A DNA stretch of 64,000 bases, taken from positions 20,029,360 to 20,093,359 of the forward strand of contig NC_063167.1 of assembly GCF_023159225.1 (NCBI RefSeq), given 5' to 3'. Numbering within the stretch: position 1 is the first letter of the stretch; every line of letters starts with the position of its first letter. This document shows positions 11,901 through 22,679 of the stretch, piece by piece. The notes beneath the pieces were generated by a model. The model saw nothing but the letters and a program-made list of their open reading frames with translations, did no database searches and was not told where the DNA came from. Source of the DNA: Perognathus longimembris pacificus. Its lineage: Eukaryota > Chordata > Mammalia > Rodentia > Heteromyidae. The position numbers were made by a program, and so were the translations under genes.

Positions 11901-14900
11901 CAGGAGAAACCTAGGGGCAAGGGAATAGGGTCTAGCTCCACTCCTGACTGACTTCTACATCATTGATTACCCCAGCAGTGTCATTTCCTCTGCAAAGAGA
12001 CTTAGCATGCTGGGCTTCCTCTCAAGCTCTGTGAGACTACGCCAGCCAGGTGTGCTTTCCTTCCTGTCTGTTTTGTTTCATTTGCATTACTGTTTGCATG
12101 TGTTTCCACATTATGCATCAGTTTGTACTTTTGCCCCCACAGGCCTGAAATAACTCCAGTCGAGCTCTTGTGGGTGAGGTAGAAAGTCCACTGAGTGTGG
12201 GAGTTCTGACACTTGGGCTCTTGATTCTGGCTCCTCTCCGTGGTTCTGTTGTCTTGAGCAGGTCATTCAGCTTCTCCCTGCTTTTTTTCTATCTGTACAG
12301 TTGTCTGGTCTAGTTCATGGGGTTGTGGTGACCATCAAACAAGATTACATACATGAAAACCCCTCAGGACAGGACAAGGACACATTTCCCTCAGAGTATA
12401 TTTTCCTAGGCTTTTAGGACAAGCTTGAAGTTGGAATACTGATTTCTCCACTTAGAAGATTTGACCAAATCCTACCTGAGATTTTGTGATGATAAATGGA
12501 CCAAAAGCAAACCAAAATGTAACAAAATGGACCAAAATGTAACAAAAGCAGTTAGCAATGTGGCCCATTGTAATGGTGCATTGTAAGCACTAGGTCTCTG
12601 TTCTTCACATCCTTCTTGATCATCTGAAATGAGATTCAGCAATAAACTCAGATTGGAAAAAAAAGAAAAGCTTTCTCCCTCTAAGAACTAACCCCCCTCC
12701 CTTTTTTTTTAAGTTGCTGAATGCCTCTCCATGTGAAATTTCTGATTCTGGGTGCAGCCCTATAGTCCTGGATTGCTTGATCCTAGGAGTTTGAGTCCAG
12801 CATGGGCAACATAACAAGATCATGTTGTTATTGCTATTATGGTGGTAGTGGTGTTTGTTTTTATTTATTTTTTGGGGGGGAATTGTCTTTTTAGGGAGGG
12901 AAAGTGGGGGTGAAGAAAGGGAGGGAAGAAGGGTGAACAATTGCAGTCATGGTATTTAGTATATACTATGTGGAAAATGAACTGTGTAACTTGTGGGTGG
13001 GGACAGGAGAGGGGTAACTGGGGGAAAGTGAAGGATGGGGTGACATTGCCCAAAAAGGAAATGTACTCATGACTTATGAAATGCAAACTCCTATGCACAA
13101 CACCTTAATAATAACAATAAAATTGTATTTAAAAAGAAAGAGGTCTGAACCTCTATTTTCTGCTTGGGGAACTGGAAATGTTTCTCTTCTCTATTTCTCC
13201 CTATCGAAAATTAACTTGTTATACTAAGTAGTGAAACCTGAACTATAATGTAGGCCTTCTGAATATATTTTCTGTATGGCTTTTGTTTTGTTTTTGTTTT
13301 TTTATTGTCCCCCCCCCCATCAGCTTACTAATTAAGTACCTAAACACAAACAGAAGGAAACTGTGGAAACTGACATTTTGCTTCTCTCTTCCAAGTCAAT
13401 GTAGGTGAGGACTGTCCAGTATTTGATGGCCTGTTCGAGTTCTGTCAGTTATCTACTGGTGGCTCTGTGGGTAAGGAATAGAAATCTCTCCCCCCAGGGC
13501 TGTGCTTTGGGCTTTTCTAGATCAAGCTTTTTAGGGTGCAGTGTTACCTACCATAGAGAATGCTGCTGTGGCTTTTTCCTTTGGGTCTCTAAAATGCCCT
13601 TCTAGATCCTTCCCAACCCAGGTTCACTCTCTGATGTGGTACTGATAGATGTCCTTAGCTATCCTCTCCTTGCATAAGATTTTCCATGTGGGAGTTCCTT
13701 GCAGGCCTCATGGTGTTGTGGAGACACTATGTGAAAGCAATTTGTAAACTGCAAAGTGCTATAAAACAGAAGTGTCATCATCTGTGTCTAATGAAACAGT
13801 ATGGTAATTAACTTCAGAGGTCATAAATATTCCCTACACGTCTGCTACTTCGATTTGTAACCTCTGGGTTGCCTTTAGGATTGATTACTCCGACACTTTT
13901 TTTTTCTTTTTGGGGGTGGTGGTGAGGGTGGGAGGAGGGACGGTACTGGGCCTTGCTCTTTCTAGACCCAGTGCTGTAGGCCATGCTTGCAGCCCTTCTT
14001 TGCTCTGATTATTTCTGAAACAACGGTCTCCCTTCCTGCCCAGTTGAACGCCTGGACCGTGATCCTCCCATTTATACTTCTCAGGTTGCTAAAATGACAG
14101 GCTCAGCAACTTAGTTCTTGGTTGAGGAGGAGTCTTAAGAACTTTTTTGCCTGGGCTGCCCTTGAACCACAGACCTCTGTATCTCAGCTTCCAATTATCT
14201 AGGATTGTAGGCATGAGCCACTGATACATGGCTTGCTGTTATTGTTATTATTCTTTGCCCTACTGGATATTGAACCTAGGATTTTGTATGTGCTGGGCAA
14301 GCATTCTACTACTTTATCCATGTTCCCAGCCCTATAGTATGATTTCTGGTGGCTATATGATTTTTCCATGCTTTGGACCTACTTTAATTGATTTGAATAA
14401 TTCCGTGCTCTTATTGCTATTAAAGTTAATACTACCACAAATACACTTAGGTGTGTATTTCTCTTTTGCTTCTTCGTGGACCTGTTACTTTGAGCCAATA
14501 CTATCTATGGTAGCTTTTCCAAGTTTTTTGACTATGAACCATAGTAAGAAATACTTTAACACATGCAACCTGTGATACATATGTGAGTGTGTGTACTTTT
14601 ATTTCATTCACTGATGTCCAAATTTTTACAAAGGACTATTGTGTCTTGTTATTATTGATACTTAATCATGAGCTACTGAATCAATTTGAAGGCTTATTAG
14701 TAGGTTACTGTCCTCAGTTTTTGAAGGGGGAACAATGGAGGATGAATAATTTTGGAATACATTGCTGTGAAAGTGGCATAAAACAATTTCATTGAAAATC
14801 GATGATCAATAGAGGGTTAGGGGAGGGAAAAGAAAGTAATAAACAGGAAAATTCTGATTAAAATATATACAAAAAAAAGTAGCCGTGTATATTCTCTGTT

Positions 14901-17900
14901 GGACTAGGGTAATGAGAGGGAGCTGGCTTGTGAGTTGCAGTGTAGAATAGACTGAGTTCTCTGGGCTTCTTGGGAAAAGGGGAGAGCAGTTTAGTAACAG
15001 GCTTATGTTCTTTCTTTCCTTGCCCAGCAAGTGCTGTGAAACTTAATAAGCAGCAGACGGACATCGCTGTGAATTGGGCTGGGGGCCTGCACCACGCAAA
15101 GAAGTCTGAGGCATCTGGCTTCTGTTACGTCAACGATATCGTCTTGGCCATCCTGGAACTGCTAAAGTATGCCTGCCTGGCCTTGTCTCTTGGAGGAGCA
15201 TGTTAGGCCAGGTTCCTACTTCCCTCTCCCTCTGGGCTTGCCTCCCTAGTTTGCTTTTCCTACGGTGTGCTGGCTAGGATGTGTTTGGCGAGTGTCTCTG
15301 GCCATCCTCTCCTTGACGAGGGCCTTGGTTTGATCTGAGCCCACGGCAAGATCAGGGGCAGGTGCTGCTCAGATCCTGCCTCCAGAGGTCCCTGTGTGGC
15401 CGGAGTTGACCCTGGCTGTAGAGTAGGAAGATCGGACTTGGTCGGCTTGGTCAGGCCTTTGGAGACACCCGGCCGCTCTTCCACCTTCCTTCAGCCAGTT
15501 TCTACGTCTCTGGTGCTTAGAGATACCTGAGGGAGGCAGCTAGCCTGGTAAGCTGGGACCTGGCGCCCTTGGCGCGTCCCATCCCCAAGAGCCCTCGGAC
15601 CTCTGACCCCTTTCTGATCCTAGGTATCACCAGAGGGTGCTGTATATTGACATTGATATTCACCATGGTGATGGCGTGGAAGAGGCCTTCTATACCACAG
15701 ACCGTGTCATGACTGTGTCCTTTCATAAATATGGAGAGTACTTCCCAGGAACTGGCGACTTGCGGGTGAGAACTCCCTTTAGAGGCCAAACAGCTCACAG
15801 TGAGCTACTAACTCTAATTCTCCTATCACATACCACTAAAACCCACTTTCTGACTCTTCTGCCACTCAGAACACTGCAGCCTGGAATGCCTATGGTCTCT
15901 GTAGAAAGGGAATGTTAGGCTATACAGGATCAGAGAAAGAGCATGTTTCTCTTGATTCATAGTAATTCCTGGCCACAACTGGGTTGCATCACACTGCATC
16001 TTGTGTCCCCTAAGGGCTCAGGTTGGGAGTAGGAATTACAACTCTTTTTTTTTTTTTTTTGCAAGTCCTGGGACTTGGACTCAGGGCCTGAGCACTGTCC
16101 CTGGCTTCTTTTTGCTCAAGGCTAGCACTCTGCCACTTGAGTCACAGCGCCACTTCTGGCCATTTTCTATATATGTGGTGCTGGGGAATTGAACCCAGGG
16201 CCTCATGTATACGGCTAGGCCATATCCCCAGCCAGAATTACAACTCTTATGGATCATGTTTTGGTCATCTTTCCCCTTTGGTCATCTGACTCAAACCAAA
16301 GACACTTAACCCCAGACAAGTACATGGAGTTTTAGGTGTGATGTAGAACGGTAATGCACATGCCTCCTTACTGAAGCTGCTTCTGTTAGCATGAACACAG
16401 TAAAATCCGCCACTTTGCCCTACCAATAGCCCTTGTGTGGAAAAGTGGCACTAATTCAGATGTTTGCTATGGTTAACATTAGAGTAACGGAGCATGGACT
16501 ATTTGGAAATTAGTTGAAAGAACTTGTTTTCCTCCTTCAGACCTCTGTAGAGAGAAGAGAATGAGGATAGAGTTACACAATAAAACTTTCTGGAAAAGGA
16601 AAGGGTAGTTGTGGTGGGTATTATTTCTATGATCCAGCTGCCTGCCAGCTCTAACCCAATCTAAGGCAGAAATGTGCTTTGGGGTCTCAGCTTCAGTGCA
16701 GGCCCAGTTGTGTCCAGAAATGTGAACTGGACTTGCCAGTTAAGGAAATGGTACTAAGGTTACCCCGGTTCTCTCTTGTGGGAGTTCCCCTCCCCCACCC
16801 CGTTCATGCTCCTAGCTTGACTCTTTCCTTCATCTTTTAGCCTCCATCTTTGAGCTCCATCTAGGCTTCATTTATCAGTTTTTTATTGTCCCTCTTGATT
16901 AGGATATTGGGGCCGGCAAAGGCAAGTATTATGCTGTTAACTACCCGCTCCGAGATGGCATCGACGACGAGTCCTATGAGGCCATTTTCAAGCCGGTAAG
17001 TGGTTTCATCCACCCCTTGGACTACAAATGGGATTGGTCTAGGGAAAGGGTAGCAAAGTATGCTACCACGCCCCCAGGTTCTCTCCCGTTAAAACTTTCA
17101 GGAAAGGAGAGGTGTTTGGTACTGGATTGTGCATGGTCAGGGAAGAAGATTTGGTGATGTCTTCTGTGGGTCTTGTGCTCTGCTAGATTCAAGAATTTTT
17201 AAAGCAGCAGAACACCGTGGCTCGTGCCTGTAATCCTAGCTACTCAAGAGGCAGAGATCTGAGTGTTGAAGTTCAAAGCCAACCCAGGCAGACAAATCTG
17301 TGACTCTTACCTCCAGTTAACTACCAAAAAGCCAGAAGTAGAGGTGTGTGGCTCAAGTGGTAGAGTGCCAGTCTTGAGTGAAAAGGGGGCAGTGCCCAGG
17401 CCTGAGTTCAAGCCCCAGTATCAGCACAAAAATAAATAAGAATGTTTAAGGCATGATCTTTTCTCATAGTCTGGAATGTTTTGGGGGAAGAGCAGCATGT
17501 GGTCAATCCACTTTTTATCTTTTTTGCGGGGGGATCTGTTCCTTGACATCTTTTTGGAGGTGGTATGTTTCCTGGACTTTTTTCTTTTTTCTTTTTTGCC
17601 AGTCCTGGGGCTTGAACTCAGGACCTGGGCACTGTCCCTGAGCTCCTTTTACTCAAGGCTAGCGCCGTGCCACTTGAGCCACAGTGCCACTTCTTCTAGT
17701 GTTTTTTGTTGTTGTTGTTGTTTTGTTTTTGAGTAGTTTATTATAGATAAGATTTTCAGATACTTTCTTGCCTGGGCTGGCTTTGAACCACAGTCCTCAG
17801 ATCCCAGCCTCCTGAGTAGCTAGGATTACAGGCATGAGCCACCAGCATGTTTCTTTTTAACTTACCTTGACATATGCACATCTGAAGTAGAGCTTATTCT

Positions 17901-20900
17901 AATTTTGCCCTGTGGCTCCACGGGGCAAAGGAAAGCCCTTTACTATCAGCTTGTTCAGATATTCTGGGAAGGCTATTAGGTGGCATGTTCTGTAGACAGG
18001 CTGCTTACCAGAGTCCTTGGGCAGACTGGCCTGGGCCTGTTTTTTGAACAAAAGAGTGAGAGACACCCATTGTGTGGGCTGGCAGAGGGCAGTCACTGAT
18101 GAGTTCACAAAGGCGGGGACATGGGAGTTGGACTTGGGGAAAGTGAGGAGATGTTCGTGTGAAGGAGGTGGGAGAGAGGAATGGTATTTGGCAGAGGCAA
18201 TAGCAGAAGGGCAGAGATGCCAGTGTATGGAGTGGCACAGAGGGCAGGTATGTGGGGGGTGGGGAGTGAACGAGGTAATGGAAGATGGATATTGGAGTCC
18301 ATGTATCTTTTTTCTTTTTTGCAAGTCCTGGGGCTTGAACTCTGGGGACCTGTGTGCTGTCTCTGAGCTCCTTTTGCTCAAGGTTACCACTCTACCACTT
18401 GAGCCACAACACCACTTCTGGCTTTTTCTGTTTATGTGGTGCTGAGGAATCGAACCCAGGGCTTCATGCATGCTAGGCAAGCACTCTGCCTTAAGCCTAT
18501 TCCCAGCCCCCACCCTTTTTTTAAATAATTGTATTCCAAAAGGAAGGTTGAATGCCACACTATGGTGTTAGATCTGCACTAATGTGCTGTAAGAAGCTTA
18601 AGCCTAGGGCTGGGGATATGGCCTAGTGGCAAGAGTGCTTGCCTCGTGTACATGAGGCCCTGGGTTCGATTCCCCAGCACCACATATACAGAAAACGGCC
18701 AGAAGTGGCGCTGTGGCTCAAGTGGCAGAGTGCTAGCCTTGAGCAAAAAGAAGCCAGGGACAGTGCTCAGGCCCTGAGTCCAAGGACCAGGACTGGCCAA
18801 AAAAAAAAAAAGAAGAAGAAGCTTAAGCCTAGTGAGGCAGACCTCAGCAACAAACATTAGGTTCCAACTGTGAGAATAAGATGCAAAAATAAAGCCCGCA
18901 TTCCTAGCTGATGTCCTGGCAGATAAATCCATGAGACCCTGTCTCCAGTTAACCAGCAAAAAGTCAGAAGTGGAGCTGTACTTCAGGTGGTAAAGCACCA
19001 GCCTTGAACAACAAGCAAAGGGACAGCACACAGCACACAGTATCAGCGTTAGTTATCAGTCCTAGTATCAGCGTTAAAAACACATATATACAAACACACA
19101 CAGACACATCCATACAGTGTCTTTGTAATATACAGCTAGGTATCTGTAGAGTCAAATGAGTACAGTAGATGCAGTTTGTGGTTGGGGAGCTTCCTAAAGG
19201 AAGTAGCATGGCAGAGAAAGTTAACCGGAAGACCATTCAAGGTTCAGAATTAGGAAATCTCAAAGTATCTCAGAGATCCTTTCACACTGGGAACTCCCTG
19301 TTACCTGGCATACAAATGAGGAAGTGTGGTAGGAAACAGAAGAAAATTCTGTGCTCACCTTCTCTACCTGGTTTTTCTTGAGGTTGGTCACCTGTATGTG
19401 TGCTTTTAGGTCATGTCCAAGGTAATGGAGATGTTCCAGCCTAGTGCGGTGGTCTTACAGTGTGGCTCTGACTCCCTCTCTGGGGATCGGTTAGGTTGCT
19501 TCAATCTGACCATCAAAGGTGAGAGCAGGTAGCACACGTGGAGGTGGGAAGGGTCCCTGCTGGGTGCTCCTGTAACACAGCACCCCTTTCTCCAAAGGGC
19601 ACGCCAAGTGTGTGGAATTTGTCAAGAGTTTCAACCTGCCCATGCTGATGCTAGGAGGAGGTGGTTACACCATTCGGAACGTTGCCCGGTGCTGGACATA
19701 CGAAACAGCGGTGGCCCTGGACACGGAAATCCCAAATGGTATTAGCTCTGGGCCCGGGTGGGCAGCGTGGGACATGCTCACGTGCCCTCGAGGGCAGAGC
19801 CCCTTCCCCATTTGATGGTAGGATTCCTCCTCTTCTGACACCAGTCATTGAGTCTCCTGCTTAGCCTCCTGTGGTTGCACACGGGAGCCATCAACTTTTC
19901 CCTAGTCCCTTTTTACCCAGCCCCCTCCCTCCCGCTTTTGGAGTGGACATTATCATTATCAGTGCTTGCTGACAGCTTTGGAATTTCTGCTTTGGGCTAA
20001 CTGCATGAGTAAAAGGAATGCTCCATAAGCCCTGCTTAGTGTCCTACACCAGGAGCTCACTCCTTCCCCTTCTAATCACATGTGTATGAGTGGACACTAG
20101 AAAATGGTGTTGAAAAGTTAAAATTCAGTGATAGAGCCTGCCTGGCAAGCAGAAGGCCCTGAGTTCAAACCCCAGTACTGCCAAAAAAAGAAAGAAAAGA
20201 TTACAATTGTGTTGGCACTCTGTGCTTCCACCATCTTGGGGGATTCTTCTCTTTCATAGATAAACCTATAGATGCTTTTCTGAATTCCATGCTGTCAGGT
20301 CTCTTGACTCCTCTTCCCTCCCCTGCCCCAATCAGAGCTGCCATACAATGACTACTTCGAATACTTTGGACCAGACTTCAAGCTTCACATCAGTCCTTCT
20401 AATATGACTAACCAGAACACTAATGAGTACCTGGAGAAGATCAAGTGAGTAAATTCCCCAGTCATCCCTTGGCTGACCCTTCTATGCTCTGGTGTCCCTA
20501 ACTGGAGCCTAGCCACCTTCTCTCCCATTGGCCACAGACAGCGGCTCTTTGAGAACCTGAGAATGCTACCACATGCACCTGGGGTTCAAATGCAAGCAAT
20601 TCCTGAGGACGCCATCCCAGAGGAGAGTGGCGATGAGGATGAAGAAGACCCTGACAAACGCATCTCAAGTAAGCGAGACGGGGGGCCTCTATTCTATCTC
20701 CCCACCCAGTGGGCAGCTCGTACTGCCCTCCACCCTTCCTGGGGCCCATCAGTTGAAAACTTAAGTTTCATGTTCCAGTGCCTCTAGGAACAGGTTACAG
20801 AGCCCAAGACCCCTCTCCTTTCCCTGGTGCTGGGTATTGAACCCAGAGCCTATGCTAGGCAAGTACCCTCTGTACGACTAATAGAACCAGCGAGCAGGGC

Positions 20901-21973
20901 CCCTTCCCACATCACAGGGAGGCACTAGATGCAGGTTCTGAGATTTAAAAGCCCCTTGCTTTCTCACCCTTATTTTTCATCCACTGCCTCTTAGTCTGCT
21001 CCTCTGACAAACGAATTGCCTGTGAGGAAGAATTCTCCGACTCAGATGAGGAGGGAGAAGGGGGCCGCAAGAATTCTTCCAATTTCAAAAAAGCCAAGAG
21101 AGTCAAAACAGAGGATGAAAAAGAGAAAGATCCAGAAGAGAAGAAAGGTGGGTTTGTGCTGGGCCAGCACTCGGGTCTACAGTCCTGGGCCCTGGAGGAT
21201 GAATCTATGTAGGGCACCAGGAGGAGGGAATTGACCCAGGCCCTGCCAGCTCCTGTGGGGCTCTAACTCAGCTCCTTAGGCCTTTCAGTGGCTCCCAGAA
21301 GTGGCAGGACCAACCAAACAATGACACTCTGGCTCTCACATACCACCCAAGCCCTTTTCCCAGCCCTTCACCCCAGTTTCCCAGGGGGCTGCCTCCGCCT
21401 ACCGGCTTCTGGCTCCAGCAGGCTGTGAAACCGGTCCAACCTGTTTGTTTTCAACAGGGCTCACTGGGAGGACCTGGGATGGGCTTTTCTTGCTTTTCTG
21501 TGTCCACTGAGCTGTAGTGTTGGGGAAAGGGTTTCAGAGGAAGTAAAGGACCCTCCCCCCCCCCCAGCTCTTTCTAGAGTGGCTTTCCTTAGCCTTCCCT
21601 GCAATTTTGTGTTCTAGAAGTTACAGAAGAGGAGAAAACCAAGGAGGAGAAGCCAGAAGCCAAAGGGTGAGGAAGGAGCTGCCGGCCATCCCCTGGCATT
21701 GGAGCATCACCCCTTTTGTTCCCCCACTCTGAGAGGAAAGGCACAGGGACAGCTGGTCCAGCTTACAAAGGCCTCTTTGAGGGGCCAGTCTGTCTGACTC
21801 TGCAGTTCTAGGCAGAGCTAGGAAGCCCCAGCTCCCAGCAGTCACCTGGGCAGCCAGGGTCCTATGGAAGGCATTGTATTCATACTTGCCTCAAGGCCTC
21901 TGGGGTGGATGGGTTATCTCATGCCAGTCTCTGTTCTCTCTACAGGGTCAAAGAAGAGGTCAAGTTGGCCTAA
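5798..21973 (+). CDS. HDAC1: HDAC1, histone deacetylase 1 (partial, exons 3 to last)
   Basis: Class I zinc-dependent lysine deacetylase, the nuclear catalytic subunit of Sin3, NuRD and CoREST complexes. Twelve coding exons join in frame: 5798-5915, 13396-13470, 15028-15166, 15624-15765, 16903-16995, 19410-19518, 19598-19738, 20336-20444, 20538-20668, 20995-21147, 21618-21666, 21946-21973. All introns are GT-AG and the phases match. The coding sum is 1287 bases, or 428 codons plus TAA, exactly residues 55-482 of the 482-residue human protein as I know it. Visible catalytic features are GLHHAKK (H140/H141), IDIDIHHGD (Asp/His zinc ligands), the [10 protein letters not shown] loop and GGGGYT (the catalytic Tyr). 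The acidic tail has SDSDEE (CK2-type serines), a KKAKR nuclear signal, and VKTEDE and GVKEEVK (sumoylation-type lysines). Exons 1-2 and the promoter are upstream. HDAC2 is the only close alternative, but the tail ending EEVKLA and the neighbouring MARCKSL1 fix HDAC1. Confidence 0.97.
6135..6375 (+). repeat. MIR-like remnant
   Basis: aactggcaggtcacttcccc and ttgtaagatggattgggcct follow MIR order. Confidence 0.5.
6480..6600 (+). repeat. B1-like SINE
   Basis: cctgtaatcccagtgctcaa and aaggctagcctgccctacac are the rodent B1/7SL-derived pattern. Confidence 0.7.
6790..7180 (-). repeat. Diverged B1-plus-Geo SINEs
   Basis: Two degenerate minus-strand copies separated by a C homopolymer at about 6,994-7,008. 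Confidence 0.6.
7195..7607 (-). repeat. Two consecutive IDL-Geo SINEs
   Basis: An older copy at about 7,195-7,393 is followed by a well-preserved one at 7,399-7,607; ccttaaactttttt is repeated on both sides of the second. Confidence 0.82.
7840..8220 (-). repeat. B1-plus-Geo SINE and Geo fragment
   Basis: Composite copy at about 7,870-8,095 followed by a Geo-half fragment to 8,220. Confidence 0.68.
8290..9780 (-). mobile_element. 5'-truncated LINE-1 (ORF2 carboxy end and 3' UTR)
   Basis: Minus-strand frames read as the L1 ORF2 carboxy-terminal region: [14 protein letters not shown] and [12 protein letters not shown] (9,447-9,773), then [20 protein letters not shown] and [13 protein letters not shown] (8,770-9,210). 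Between them the frame is broken, so it is inactive. The 3' UTR-like part lies below about 8,770. A reverse transcriptase domain is absent through 5' truncation. It sits in HDAC1 intron 3. Confidence 0.9.
9841..9960 (-). repeat. IDL-Geo SINE, right half only
   Basis: T tract and gccagtcctggtgcttggac to gagccacagcgccacttcag, then unrelated sequence. Confidence 0.8.
10071..10354 (-). repeat. IDL-Geo SINE with duplicated 3' tail
   Basis: Two tail units separated by a T/G-rich linker (10,130-10,160), then the normal body. The duplication gatcatatctactttt flanks the whole unit (from 10,058 and from 10,355), showing that it moved or grew as one insertion. Confidence 0.88.
10377..10740 (-). repeat. 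L1 3' UTR fragment split by IDL-Geo SINE
   Basis: aaggtgctgtacagaggggt resembles the 3' UTR of the nearby L1. The SINE at about 10,447-10,675 interrupts it, with agtgagtacatttctt on both sides. Confidence 0.75.
10890..11400. repeat. SINE cluster: B1 and B1-plus-Geo
   Basis: B1-like (-) at 10,890-10,985 with a small internal duplication of gtagctgggattct, B1-plus-Geo (+) 11,058-11,290, B1-like (-) 11,305-11,400. Confidence 0.68.
11405..12865. other. HDAC1 intron 3, mostly unique sequence
   Basis: No exon visible. A MIR-like remnant lies at about 12,190-12,390 (gtcattcagcttctccctgc) and a B1-like fragment at 12,755-12,825. Confidence 0.5.
12870..13135 (+). repeat. Probable L1 3' end
   Basis: gaaatgtactcatgacttat and the A-rich ending aataataacaataaaattgt resemble the 3' UTR of the L1 at 8,290, on the opposite strand. 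Confidence 0.45.
13396..13470 (+). CDS. HDAC1: HDAC1 exon 4
   Basis: A 75-bp exon with acceptor ccaag and donor gtaagg. It reads [14 protein letters not shown] to STGGSV and leaves one base for the next Ala. The preceding intron is 7.5 kb and carries the L1 fragment and many SINEs. Confidence 0.96.
13900..14720. repeat. HDAC1 intron 4 repeats
   Basis: B1-like (-) at about 14,095-14,235 and ID-like (-) at 14,255-14,335. The remaining AT-rich sequence is possibly old LINE DNA, not identified. Confidence 0.5.
15028..15166 (+). CDS. HDAC1: HDAC1 exon 5 (active-site HH)
   Basis: A 139-bp exon with acceptor gcccag and donor gtatgc. It reads [11 protein letters not shown], then [11 protein letters not shown] and [10 protein letters not shown] to ELL. 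H140 and H141 of the charge-relay pair are present. Confidence 0.97.
15624..15765 (+). CDS. HDAC1: HDAC1 exon 6 (zinc-binding IDIDIHHGD)
   Basis: A 142-bp exon with acceptor cctag and donor gtgaga. It reads [18 protein letters not shown] to [10 protein letters not shown]. It contains the first Asp and His zinc ligands. Confidence 0.97.
16043..16234 (-). repeat. IDL-Geo SINE with internal deletion
   Basis: Lacks about 21 bases of the left half (atacggctaggc). Flanked by agaattacaactctt, with one mismatch on the left side. In HDAC1 intron 6. Confidence 0.85.
16903..16995 (+). CDS. HDAC1: HDAC1 exon 7
   Basis: A 93-bp exon (31 whole codons) with acceptor attag and donor gtaagt. It reads [12 protein letters not shown] to YEAIFKP. 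Confidence 0.96.
17205..17850. repeat. Inverted pair of B1-plus-Geo SINEs
   Basis: A plus-strand copy at about 17,205-17,440 and a minus-strand copy at 17,590-17,850 in HDAC1 intron 7. Confidence 0.72.
18308..18510 (-). repeat. IDL-Geo-type SINE
   Basis: Diverged minus-strand dimer; the end reads tgccttaagcctattcccag. Confidence 0.8.
18607..18811 (+). repeat. IDL-Geo-type SINE
   Basis: Full dimer with perfect 16-base duplication aagaagcttaagccta at 18,591-18,606 and 18,816-18,831. The left half shows a tRNA-type B box, ggttcgattcc. In HDAC1 intron 7. Confidence 0.92.
18895..19090 (+). repeat. B1-plus-Geo SINE fragment
   Basis: agaccctgtctccagttaac joins the Geo half; the B1 part is short. 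Confidence 0.6.
19410..19518 (+). CDS. HDAC1: HDAC1 exon 8 (second zinc Asp)
   Basis: A 109-bp exon with acceptor ttttag and donor gtgaga. It reads [12 protein letters not shown] to [13 protein letters not shown] and FNLTIK. The GD in SGDR provides the second Asp ligand of the zinc ion. Confidence 0.96.
19598..19738 (+). CDS. HDAC1: HDAC1 exon 9 (catalytic Tyr)
   Basis: A 141-bp exon preceded by a short 79-bp intron (19519-19597). It reads [11 protein letters not shown], then [14 protein letters not shown] to TEIPN. The Tyr of GGGGYT stabilises the deacetylation intermediate. Confidence 0.96.
20336..20444 (+). CDS. HDAC1: HDAC1 exon 10
   Basis: A 109-bp exon with acceptor atcag and donor gtgagt. 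It reads [15 protein letters not shown] to NTNEYLEKI, the end of the catalytic domain. Confidence 0.96.
20538..20668 (+). CDS. HDAC1: HDAC1 exon 11
   Basis: A 131-bp exon preceded by a 93-bp intron. It reads [16 protein letters not shown] to the acidic [16 protein letters not shown]. The acidic run has E where I recall D in human, a conservative change. Confidence 0.96.
20995..21147 (+). CDS. HDAC1: HDAC1 exon 12 (phospho-acidic tail)
   Basis: A 153-bp exon with acceptor cttag and donor gtgggt. It reads [20 protein letters not shown], then [12 protein letters not shown] to DPEEKK. It contains the CK2-type SDSD serines and a basic nuclear-localisation stretch. Confidence 0.96.
21618..21666 (+). 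CDS. HDAC1: HDAC1 exon 13
   Basis: A 49-bp exon with acceptor tctag and donor gtgagg. It reads [16 protein letters not shown], leaving two bases of the next Gly. Confidence 0.95.
21946..21973 (+). CDS. HDAC1: HDAC1 last coding exon
   Basis: Acceptor tacag is followed by GVKEEVKLA and TAA at 21971-21973. The VKEE motif is a sumoylation-type consensus. Confidence 0.96.
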
Positions 21974-22516
21974 GCAGACCTCTCCAGCTGTGGTTTCTTA
22001 CCAAGTTCCCTACCTTTCTCCCCAACCCCTCAGATTTTATATTTTCTATTTCTCTGCGTATTTATATAAAAATATATTAAATATAAATATCCCCAGGGAC
22101 TAGATAGGAACCAGGGCCCTAAGCCCAGGGCAGCAATGCTGGGGGAAACTCTTCCAGTAGCTGCCTTGCCCCCATTCCTCCCCAAGTCCTACTTCTGAAG
22201 CATAAAAGGTGCAGGTCTGGGTGAAGGATGCAGCCATGACAAAAATCCTGAAATACCAAGTGCCTGCTTAGTCGTCCTGGAACAATGCCCTTATTAAGAA
22301 ATAGTGGCTGGGTATTCAGGCACCCCCTGTTTTAAGTGATATCAGCCATTTTTAGACTGGTTTCTGTTTTCATCCCTTGCCACTGGCCTCAGGTGAGCCA
22401 AGAATCTCATATTGCCCTGTCTTCCCCAATTCTGTAGGTGGTTGGTAGTCTAGCTTCCTTTTTGAGATACTATTTTCATTTTTGTGACTCTTTGTAATAA
22501 AATGGTACATTTCTAT
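21974..22516 (+). other. HDAC1: HDAC1 3' untranslated region
   Basis: Non-coding sequence from the TAA to just past an AATAAA. It includes an AT-rich stretch near 22,025-22,090. The exact cleavage point is inferred to lie 10-25 bases after the signal. Confidence 0.85.
22496..22501 (+). promoter_or_regulatory. HDAC1: HDAC1 polyadenylation signal
   Basis: Canonical AATAAA 523 bases after the stop codon. It is the only canonical hexamer I see before the opposing MARCKSL1 3' end. Confidence 0.85.
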
Positions 22517-22679
22517 ACCCTTCTGAGCTGTTGCAAGTCAGTATCCCCCGAGCTACTTCCCTCTGTCGTGATGCACCTTCTGGGTAACCCCATTCCCAGG
22601 CGCTTACCTGTCTTAATCCCCTCCTCCCCTCAGGTTTTCCCAGTCTTCTCACCCTACCCCCAGCACCACCCATTAAAGC

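Noticed and set aside
18607..18720. tRNA-gene-like A and B box sequences
   Set aside because: They belong to the ID-like left half of the SINE. There is no complete tRNA cloverleaf, and the same sequence recurs throughout the window.
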